From Rhizobium sp. P40RR-XXII (GTDB lineage Bacteria > Pseudomonadota > Alphaproteobacteria > Rhizobiales > Rhizobiaceae): DNA of 64,000 nucleotides. Positions within the stretch are counted from its first letter, which is position 1. Each line of letters starts with the position of its first letter. A program made the translations under genes and the position numbers. The notes under the pieces are model-generated. The model ran no database searches and was not told where the DNA came from. It saw only the letters and a list, made by a program, of their open reading frames with translations. Of this stretch, positions 58,013-64,000 are shown one piece after another. The stretch is from the NCBI RefSeq assembly GCF_012641405.1, contig NZ_JABAII010000015.1, positions 62,001 through 126,000 of the forward strand. Direction: 5' to 3'.

Positions 58013-59023
58013 ATGCCCACATTGCTCACCCGACGCCGCCTGATGGCGGGCACGGCGCTGCTTCTTCCCGCCCTGACGCTCGGTCCCGATGCGCTCTTCG
58101 CCCAGGACAGCAGCGCAACACCATCAACGCCCGCTGCAACGGATAATTCGGCAACGCCCGACGCCAGCGGCCAGGGAATGCAGGGAACGGAAGGCGACGG
58201 CGGGTCGCAGGATAATTCGCAGCTGTCCGACGATGTCGACAAGCAGCTTGCCGATCTGGAAAAGAAGACCGGCGGCCGCCTCGGCGTTTCCGTGCTCGAC
58301 ACTGAAACCAACATTTCGCTAGGTCATCGCGAGGAGGAGCGGTTCCCCCTGTGCAGCACCTACAAGGCGCTCGCTGTCGGTTTCGTGCTGGCGCGCGTCG
58401 ATCAGGGTACAGAAAAGCTCGACCGTCGCGTTGCCTATGGCAAGGATAAGGTGGTCACCTATTCGCCTGAGACGGAAAAGCATGCCGGCGCCGACGGCAT
58501 GACCGTGGCCGAACTTTGCGGCGCGGCGATCACGCTGAGCGACAATACGGCCGGCAACCTGCTGCTTGAAAGCTTCGGCGGTCCTGCTGCCTTGACCTCC
58601 TGGCTGCGCACCACCGGCGACACCGAAACCCGCCTCGACCGCAACGAGCCCGATGTCAACCAGGCGGTCAAGGATGACCCGCGCGATACGACGACGCCGG
58701 ATGCGATGCTTGACAGTATCGGCCTCCTGACGCTCGGCAACACGCTGTCGGAAACCTCCAGGGATCAGTTGGTCAACTGGCTGGTCGCCAACACCACGGG
58801 CAATAATCGTCTGCGCGCCGGCCTGCCGAAGGAGTGGAAGGTCGGCGACAAGACGGGCACCGGCAATAACGGCTCCTATGCCGATGTCGCCGTGATCTGG
58901 CCGCCGGAACGCGGGCCAATTCTGGTCACGACTTTCGTTGCGGAGGCGACCGCGCCGGCAAAAGACGTAGAGGCTGTCTTTGCCGAAGTTAGCAGGATCG
59001 TTACCGGAATGGTTGGGCAATAA
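58013..59023 (+). CDS. class A beta-lactamase with extended N-terminal linker
   Basis: A 336-residue serine beta-lactamase. Residues 1-30 include a twin-arginine-like TRRRLMAG signal peptide, so it is probably exported folded. Catalytic motifs are Ser115-x-x-Lys118 (STYK), Ser176-Asp177-Asn178, the omega-loop Glu212 (in RNEPDVN) and Lys280-Thr-Gly (KTGTG). Residues about 31-74 are a Ser/Thr/Asp/Gly/Gln-rich linker not found in standard class A enzymes (about 290 residues). Cys114 lacks a partner at the carbapenemase position. It should hydrolyse penicillins. A hairpin terminator follows. Confidence 0.92.
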   Translation: MPTLLTRRRLMAGTALLLPALTLGPDALFAQDSSATPSTPAATDNSATPDASGQGMQGTEGDGGSQDNSQLSDDVDKQLADLEKKTGGRLGVSVLDTETNISLGHREEERFPLCSTYKALAVGFVLARVDQGTEKLDRRVAYGKDKVVTYSPETEKHAGADGMTVAELCGAAITLSDNTAGNLLLESFGGPAALTSWLRTTGDTETRLDRNEPDVNQAVKDDPRDTTTPDAMLDSIGLLTLGNTLSETSRDQLVNWLVANTTGNNRLRAGLPKEWKVGDKTGTGNNGSYADVAVIWPPERGPILVTTFVAEATAPAKDVEAVFAEVSRIVTGMVGQ

Positions 59024-59044
59024 CGAAATAAAATACATGAAAAC

Positions 59045-59086
59045 AAGATGATACGATCGTGAAGTGAATCAGGATCGTATCGTCTT
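59045..59086. terminator. hairpin between convergent beta-lactamase and next gene
   Basis: AAGATGATACGATC (59045-59058) pairs with GATCGTATCGTCTT (59073-59086), one mismatch, loop 14 nt. It could end transcription of both convergent genes. Confidence 0.5.
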
Positions 59087-59106
59087 CATGCAATCTGGTA
59101 ATTTCT

Positions 59107-59646
59107 TCAGGCGATGGACAATGCCGAGGCGGCGCTGTCCGTTTCCTTGTCGTTATCGCCATTGCTGTCACCGTTGCCGGCGCCGAGCTTCTGCTTGATC
59201 TCGTTGGCGATCTGGTCGTTGATCGCCTTCTGCTCGTCGCCAGACAGGGCTTTGAAGGAATCTTCCGTCAGGCCGTGCGCTTCGAGATACTGTGCGCGGA
59301 TCTTCTGTGCCGGCGTCATATTCGCCCATTTGGCAAATTCGTCCAGAATGTCCTGATCAGATTGCTTGCTCGACGAGGCCGAGCTGCTGGCGGAAGCGCT
59401 GGCACTCGGCTGGCCGTCGGTGGAGTCCGATGTGGAGGACGATCCCTGGCTGAGCTGGTTGATCCAGAAGCCGGAGGAAATGGAGGGGGGGACGCCGCTG
59501 GACGAGATAGAGGGTCGCTGCGAATCCCCCTGCTGACCGCCACCATCGCCTAGTAGCGAGAAGGTCGAGCTGTCGTCGCTGTCGCTGTTCTGCTGGCTGC
59601 GGATCGGCGTGCTGAAATAGTTCTGCGTGCTGTGATGCACTTTCAT
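59107..59646 (-). CDS. uncharacterised Ser/Gln/Asp-rich protein with conserved C-terminal helical segment
   Basis: A 179-residue protein. Residues 1-100 are low-complexity, rich in Ser, Gln, Asp and Gly with a poly-Ser/Ala run (SASASASSSASSS), and predicted disordered. A short ordered region follows (about 105-160) with FAKWANMTPAQKIRAQYLEA, then a DEQKAINDQIANEIKQKLG helix; the C-terminus is again Asp/Asn/Gly-rich. There is no signal peptide. GGAGAG precedes the ATG at 59646. I recognise no domain of known function, although similar MTPAxKIRAQ segments occur in other rhizobial hypothetical proteins. It lies between the beta-lactamase (convergent) and selO genes. Confidence 0.72.
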   Translation of the reverse strand: MKVHHSTQNYFSTPIRSQQNSDSDDSSTFSLLGDGGGQQGDSQRPSISSSGVPPSISSGFWINQLSQGSSSTSDSTDGQPSASASASSSASSSKQSDQDILDEFAKWANMTPAQKIRAQYLEAHGLTEDSFKALSGDEQKAINDQIANEIKQKLGAGNGDSNGDNDKETDSAASALSIA

Positions 59647-59718
59647 CGTCGTGTCTCTCCATGGGTTGAGGAGACGATGACTCTGCAAGCATGCCCGGGG
59701 CTTATGCCTTCGGCCTTC

Positions 59719-61224
59719 TCAAGTGCCGCAGAAGGTCTGCAGCACGCGCTCGCTCGGCAGCGGAGGTTCGGCATAGGGCGCGAAGGCAGGCTGGTCTTCA
59801 TAGGGTGTCGCGAGCACCTTCAGCAATGCTTCGAACAAGGAAAAATCATCGTCTTCAATCGCGGCCTCGATCGCTTGCTCGATCCGGTGATTGCGGGGGA
59901 TGAAGGCCGGATTGACCCTGCGCATCGCCGCAGCGCGCGCTGCCGGCGTCTGAGGATCGCGGCTGAGACGCTCGCGCCAGCGTTCAAGCCACAGCGTTGC
60001 GGATTGCGGGTCCTGAAAGGTGGCGCCAAAATCGCTGTCGTCCTTACCCGAGGCAATGGCGGCCAGCCGGCGGAAGGTGAGCGTAAAATCCGCACCCTGC
60101 TGCTGCATCGTTGCCAAGAGGGACTGGATCAGCTCCAGATCGCCGTCTTCCTCGCTCGCAAGCCCGATCTTGGCGCGCATGCCGGCAAGCCAATGAGCCT
60201 GGAAGCGCTCGCCATAGGCCTTGATGATGGTGTTCGCCAGCTCGATGGCGGTATCGACGGAGGGGTCGATCAGCGGGATGAGCGTCTCGCCGAGGCGCGC
60301 GAGGTTCCACTGGCCGATGGCCGGCTGGTTGGCATAGGCATAGCGGCCGTTGCGGTCGATGGATGAGAAGACGGTCGCCGGATCATAGGCATCCATGAAG
60401 GCGCAGGGACCGAAATCGATCGTCTCACCCGATATGGTCATATTGTCGGTGTTCATCACGCCGTGGATGAAGCCGACATGCAGCCACCGCGCGATCAGCG
60501 ACGCTTGCCGTTCAGCAACGGCTTCCAGCAGCGCGAGATAGGGGTTGGCGCGGTCTCTGATCTCTGGATAGTGCCTGCTGATGACATGATCCGCCAGCGT
60601 CCTGACGCTCTCCGTATCGCCGCGCGCGGCAAAGAATTGGAACGTGCCGACGCGGATATGGCTCGCCGCCACGCGGGTAAAGACCGCGCCGGGCAGCACT
60701 TCCTCGCGATAGACAGGCTCACCTGTCGTCACCGCCGCCAGCGCTCGCGTCGTCGGGATGCCGAGAGCGTGCATGGCTTCGCTGACGATATATTCGCGCA
60801 GAACCGGGCCGAGTGCCGCGCGCCCATCGCCACGGCGGGAAAACGGCGTTGGTCCCGAACCCTTGAGCTGGATGTCGCGGCGCCTGCCGTTGCGGTCCTT
60901 GACCTCGCCGAGAAGGATCGCGCGGCCATCGCCGAGCTGCGGCACGAAATTGCCGAACTGATGCCCGGCATAGGCCATGGCGATCGGCTGCGATCCCGGC
61001 GGCGGCTCGTTGCCGGAAAAGATCGCCGCAGCACTCTCTCTCAAAGCATCCACGTCGAGCCCGAGTTCCTGCGCCAGCGCTTCGTTGAACTTGATCAGCC
61101 TCGGCGCGACGACAGGTGTCGGCGCTTGGTCCGCGAAAAACTGCGGAGGCAGGCGTGCATAGCTGTTGTCGAAAGCGACCGGCGGCGCCCGAAGCGCGGT
61201 GTCATCGTGAAGAGGTGAGCTCAT
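59719..61224 (-). CDS. selO: protein adenylyltransferase SelO
   Basis: A 501-residue pseudokinase-fold enzyme that AMPylates proteins using ATP (SelO/YdiU family). Conserved blocks are YAGHQFGNFVPQLGDGRAILLGE, RDIQLKGSGPTPFSRRGDGRAAL, GIPTTRALA and FIHGVMNTDNMTISGETIDFGP with the metal-binding Asn/Asp. The C-terminus ends in Cys-Gly-Thr, the position that is selenocysteine in animals and Cys in bacteria (Cys499). The ATG at 61224 is preferred over an upstream extension. It is downstream of DUF1697 and ptrB on the same strand. Confidence 0.93.
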   Translation of the reverse strand: MSSPLHDDTALRAPPVAFDNSYARLPPQFFADQAPTPVVAPRLIKFNEALAQELGLDVDALRESAAAIFSGNEPPPGSQPIAMAYAGHQFGNFVPQLGDGRAILLGEVKDRNGRRRDIQLKGSGPTPFSRRGDGRAALGPVLREYIVSEAMHALGIPTTRALAAVTTGEPVYREEVLPGAVFTRVAASHIRVGTFQFFAARGDTESVRTLADHVISRHYPEIRDRANPYLALLEAVAERQASLIARWLHVGFIHGVMNTDNMTISGETIDFGPCAFMDAYDPATVFSSIDRNGRYAYANQPAIGQWNLARLGETLIPLIDPSVDTAIELANTIIKAYGERFQAHWLAGMRAKIGLASEEDGDLELIQSLLATMQQQGADFTLTFRRLAAIASGKDDSDFGATFQDPQSATLWLERWRERLSRDPQTPAARAAAMRRVNPAFIPRNHRIEQAIEAAIEDDDFSLFEALLKVLATPYEDQPAFAPYAEPPLPSERVLQTFCGT

Positions 61225-61294
61225 GGCTTTAAGGTAGGGTTGCCAAGAGGGAGGCGCAAGACACATATCATAATCGGCTTTGCTGTCGCCGATC

Positions 61295-61822
61295 TCAATT
61301 TTCGCTCTCCTCCAGCTCGCGTGCCATCTCCGCAAGCTTGCGCACCGTATTGAGATTTCTCGCCGTTCCCGCCTTCAGCGCCGGCAGCTTCAGTTTCGAG
61401 CGTCCCGAGCCATCGGGATAGTGCACGTAGACTTCCCTGCCGGCGACATGCACCTCCTCGCCACCGGGTGCGACGAGCTTGGTGAGTGCATCCTCAGGTG
61501 CCGCATCCCGCAGGAAGTTCACCAGCAGGTAGTTCGGCTTGGCGTGCGGGAAGGGCGAGTTTTCCGCCACCCTTTCCAGAGCCTCGCGGCTGCGCAGGAT
61601 GACGCCGGGCGACTTGCCCATCTTGTTTGCCAGCGCGCCTTCCAGAAGAGTCTGAGCCGTCGCCTCACCCTCTTCGGTGCGGAAGACCACATTGCCGCTC
61701 TGGATATAAGTCTTCACATCCTTGAAGCCGATCTCCTCGCAGAGCGCCTTGAGATCGGCCATGGAGAGCATGCCGGTGCCGCCGACATTGACGGCACGCA
61801 GCAGGGCGACGAAGACGGTCAT
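61295..61822 (-). CDS. DUF1697 family protein
   Basis: A 175-residue protein with the DUF1697 start TVFVALLRAVNVGGTGMLSM, then KALCEEIGFKDVKTYIQSGNVVF, the recurrent YIQSGNVVF motif. The function of the family is unknown. It is on the same strand as ptrB (21 nt upstream) and selO (70 nt downstream), so these three may form an operon. Confidence 0.88.
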   Translation of the reverse strand: MTVFVALLRAVNVGGTGMLSMADLKALCEEIGFKDVKTYIQSGNVVFRTEEGEATAQTLLEGALANKMGKSPGVILRSREALERVAENSPFPHAKPNYLLVNFLRDAAPEDALTKLVAPGGEEVHVAGREVYVHYPDGSGRSKLKLPALKAGTARNLNTVRKLAEMARELEESEN

Positions 61823-61843
61823 GGCTTTCTCCTGCCGTTCTGC

Positions 61844-63937
61844 TTACATTTTCTCGGCGACCTTGACGGCGAAGGCATATTCGAACGCCACCTCCTCCAG
61901 ACGCTGGAAGCGGCCGGAAGCGCCACCATGGCCGGCGTCCATGTTGGTCTTCAGGAGGATGGGCGCATTGCTCGTCGTCTTCTCGCGTAGCTTGGCAACC
62001 CACTTGGCCGGCTCCCAATAGGTGACACGCGGGTCGGTGAGCCCGCCGAGCGCAAGGATCGGCGGATAGGGCTTTTCGCCGACATTGTCATAGGGGCTGT
62101 AGGCGGCGATCTGCTCGTATTCTTGCTTGCTTTCGATCGGATTGCCCCATTCCGGCCATTCCGGCGGCGTCAGCGGCAGGGTGTCGTCCAGCATGGTGTT
62201 GAGCACGTCGACGAAGGGCACGGCGGCGATGATGCCGGCGAATTTCTCCGGCGCCATGTTGGCAACGGCGCCCATCAGCATGCCGCCGGCCGATCCGCCC
62301 TCGGCGATGATCTTCGCGTAAGAGGTGAACTTCTCCTGATTCAAATAGTCTGCTGCGGCGATGAAGTCCCTGAAGGTATTGGTCTTCTTCTCCATCTTGC
62401 CGTCTTCGTACCAGGCAAAGCCCTTGTCCTTGCCGCCGCGGATATGGGCGACGGCATAAACGAAGCCGCGATCGGCGAGTGACAGGCAATTGGTATTGAA
62501 GCCGGCCGGAATGGTGACGCCGTAGGCGCCGTAGCCATAGAGAAGGCAAGGCGCGGAGCCGTCGAGCGGCGTGTCCTTGCGATAGAGCAGCGTCACCGGC
62601 ACCCGCTCGCCGTCCCAGGCCGGCGCGAAGACGCGGCGCGTCACGTAGTCATCGGGATTGTGACCGGAAGGCACTTCCTGAGTCTTCAAGAGGGTGCGCT
62701 CGCGCGTCACCATGTTGTAGTCGTAAAGTTGGCTCGGCGTCGTCATCGACGAATAAGAGAAGCGGATGACATCCGTGTCGTATTCGGCGGCACCCTGCAG
62801 GCCGAGCGCATAGGCCTCCTCTTCAAAGGCAATGGCATGTTCCTCGCCGCTGCGGCGATCACGGATGATGATGCGCGGCAGGCCGTCCTTGCGTTCCAGC
62901 CAGATGAGGTGGCGGGCATAGGCGAGATGGCTGAGGATCAGCGTACCCGGCTTGTGAGCAACGATCTCTCGCCAGTTTTCCTTGCCCGGCTTCTCCGCCG
63001 GCGTCTCCATGATCTTGAAATCCTTGGCGTCGCCGTCATTGGTGAGAATGTAGAAGACGTCGCCGCCCTCGGTGATCTCATATTCGATCTCGGTTTCGCG
63101 CTCGGCCACGATCTTGGGTTCGGCGGTCAGGTCGGAGGTCGGGATGATGCGGTATTCGCTGGTTTCGTGATCGTGGATATCGATGAAGATATAGTCGTCG
63201 AGCAGCGAGCCGCCGACGCCCATGAAGAAGCCCGGATCTTCCTCTTCATAGACGAGCCGGTCGTCTGCTTGCGGCGTGCCGATGATATGATGGAAGATCT
63301 TCGAAGGGCGATGGTTCTCGTCCTGCAGCGTGTAGAAGAAGCTCTTGCCGTCGGGCGCCCAGACGGCATCGCCGCCGGTATTTTCGATCACATCGGCCAG
63401 ATCTTCGCCGGTCTCGAAATTGCGGATCTTCAGTGTGAAATATTCCGAGCCCTTGTCGTCATAGCCCCAGATGCCATGGCTGTGGTCGGAGGAATGGTCG
63501 AGGCCGGAAAGACGGAAATAGGATTTTCCTTCATTCTCCCTGTCGCCGTTCAACAGCAGCTTGCGCTCGCCGCCGTTGCGCGGCTCACGGAAAAAATGGG
63601 GCTGCTCGCCGCCGGTGACGAAGAGCGTGCCGTAGGCATAAGGGCCGTCCTTCATCGGGATCGAGCTGTCATCCTCCTTGATGCGTCCCTTCATCTCGCC
63701 GAAAAGAACCTTCTGCAGCTCCTTGGTGTCCGCCATCGCGGCATTCATGTAGGCGTTCTCAGCCTCCAGATGTGCCCGGATTTCCGGTGCCAGGATCGAC
63801 GGATCCTTGAACATCGCCTGCCAGTTATCAGCGCGCAGCCAGGCATAATCGTCGGTGCGGGCAATGCCGTGACGCGTATCCGTGAGCGGCTTTTTCGGGG
63901 CGACGGGCGGGGTGGGAAGATTCTTGAAAACTGGCAC
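61844..63937 (-). CDS. ptrB: oligopeptidase B (S9A prolyl oligopeptidase family)
   Basis: A 697-residue serine oligopeptidase cleaving short peptides after basic residues in the cytosol. The N-terminal beta-propeller spans about 70-400 and the C-terminal alpha/beta-hydrolase domain has LYGYGAYGVTIPAGF, VAHIRGGKDKGFAWYEDGK and the nucleophile GGSAGGML (Ser549); MDAGHGGASGR near the C-terminus carries the catalytic His. The start is a GTG at 63937. The 63 nt beyond it to the window edge hold only the leader. Confidence 0.92.
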   Translation of the reverse strand: MPVFKNLPTPPVAPKKPLTDTRHGIARTDDYAWLRADNWQAMFKDPSILAPEIRAHLEAENAYMNAAMADTKELQKVLFGEMKGRIKEDDSSIPMKDGPYAYGTLFVTGGEQPHFFREPRNGGERKLLLNGDRENEGKSYFRLSGLDHSSDHSHGIWGYDDKGSEYFTLKIRNFETGEDLADVIENTGGDAVWAPDGKSFFYTLQDENHRPSKIFHHIIGTPQADDRLVYEEEDPGFFMGVGGSLLDDYIFIDIHDHETSEYRIIPTSDLTAEPKIVAERETEIEYEITEGGDVFYILTNDGDAKDFKIMETPAEKPGKENWREIVAHKPGTLILSHLAYARHLIWLERKDGLPRIIIRDRRSGEEHAIAFEEEAYALGLQGAAEYDTDVIRFSYSSMTTPSQLYDYNMVTRERTLLKTQEVPSGHNPDDYVTRRVFAPAWDGERVPVTLLYRKDTPLDGSAPCLLYGYGAYGVTIPAGFNTNCLSLADRGFVYAVAHIRGGKDKGFAWYEDGKMEKKTNTFRDFIAAADYLNQEKFTSYAKIIAEGGSAGGMLMGAVANMAPEKFAGIIAAVPFVDVLNTMLDDTLPLTPPEWPEWGNPIESKQEYEQIAAYSPYDNVGEKPYPPILALGGLTDPRVTYWEPAKWVAKLREKTTSNAPILLKTNMDAGHGGASGRFQRLEEVAFEYAFAVKVAEKM

Positions 63938-64000
63938 GGGAGTACTTTCTCTGGTGTGAAAGTCGGATGTGAAGAGAAGAGAGAAATAGAGGGCGCCGAC

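Noticed and set aside
59719..59730. Possible selenocysteine in SelO
   Set aside because: The C-terminal residue at the Sec position is an ordinary Cys codon before the stop; no in-frame TGA is read through.

Overview
The window looks like chromosomal DNA of a member of the Rhizobiaceae, most likely Rhizobium sensu lato. It is GC-rich with dense, mostly short operons. It carries a dmeR-dmeF nickel/cobalt efflux pair of the Rhizobium leguminosarum type, an asparaginase of the Rhizobium etli ReAV type, OhrR/Ohr, an alphaproteobacterial fused indolepyruvate oxidoreductase, and several families of palindromic intergenic repeats of the kind scattered through rhizobial genomes. I saw no rRNA, tRNA, IS element, prophage or CRISPR array.

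Layout. 1-8 kb: an efflux transporter cut by the left edge with its divergent Cys-rich regulator, an asparaginase, a DUF2127 membrane protein, a DeoR regulator divergent from a DUF4406 protein, two glutathione transferases, a YjbR protein and a LysR regulator. 8.2-18.7 kb: a leucine/isovalerate catabolic cluster (fused 2-oxoacid:ferredoxin oxidoreductase, ivd, mccB, a Rid protein, mccA, mvaB, enoyl-CoA hydratase). Its genes are tightly spaced or overlap by ATGA from mccB onward. It would turn isovaleryl-CoA into acetoacetate and acetyl-CoA. 18.7-24.9 kb: a Tat-exported parallel-beta-helix protein, a nitrilase-family hydrolase, a DNA-repair pair (ligase-associated exonuclease and ATP-dependent ligase) and an exported alpha/beta hydrolase. 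25-28.7 kb: methylmalonyl-CoA mutase small and large subunits. 28.9-30.6 kb: two tandem lipoprotein L,D-transpeptidases.

30.6-37.4 kb: OhrR/Ohr, a Xre-RES toxin-antitoxin pair, a MarR regulator divergent from a DUF899 protein, a two-domain glyoxalase-like protein and a HerA-like ATPase. 37.4-48 kb: a metallophosphoesterase, glucose-6-phosphate dehydrogenase, trans-aconitate methyltransferase, a zinc alcohol dehydrogenase, a branched-chain aminotransferase, a YbhB-MFS operon, an AraC regulator and an Asp/Glu racemase-like protein. 48-55.7 kb: superoxide dismutase, a second metallophosphoesterase, a WYL regulator divergent from a LysE exporter, cytochrome c' and a diheme cytochrome c, a methyltransferase, a C39-like protein and a GNAT. 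55.9-58 kb: a CadR/PbrR-like MerR regulator and dmeR-dmeF. 58-64 kb: a class A beta-lactamase with an unusual linker, an uncharacterised Ser/Asp/Gln-rich protein, SelO, a DUF1697 protein and oligopeptidase B.

The most interesting structure lies between genes. Two operons (exonuclease-ligase and mutA-mutB) are each interrupted by an inverted pair of repeat elements, and in one the end of the repeat forms the downstream Shine-Dalgarno. There is a perfect 51-nt palindrome at 36768-36818, and three or four dispersed copies of a GCAATTCC/GGAATTGC hairpin element. Several divergent regulator-target pairs have clear palindromic operator candidates. I found no convincing wholly new multi-gene system. 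The best leads are the oxidoreductase-ivd linkage, the Arg-less Rid protein inside the carboxylase operon, the uncharacterised low-complexity protein at 59.1-59.6 kb and the repeat-derived translation signals.
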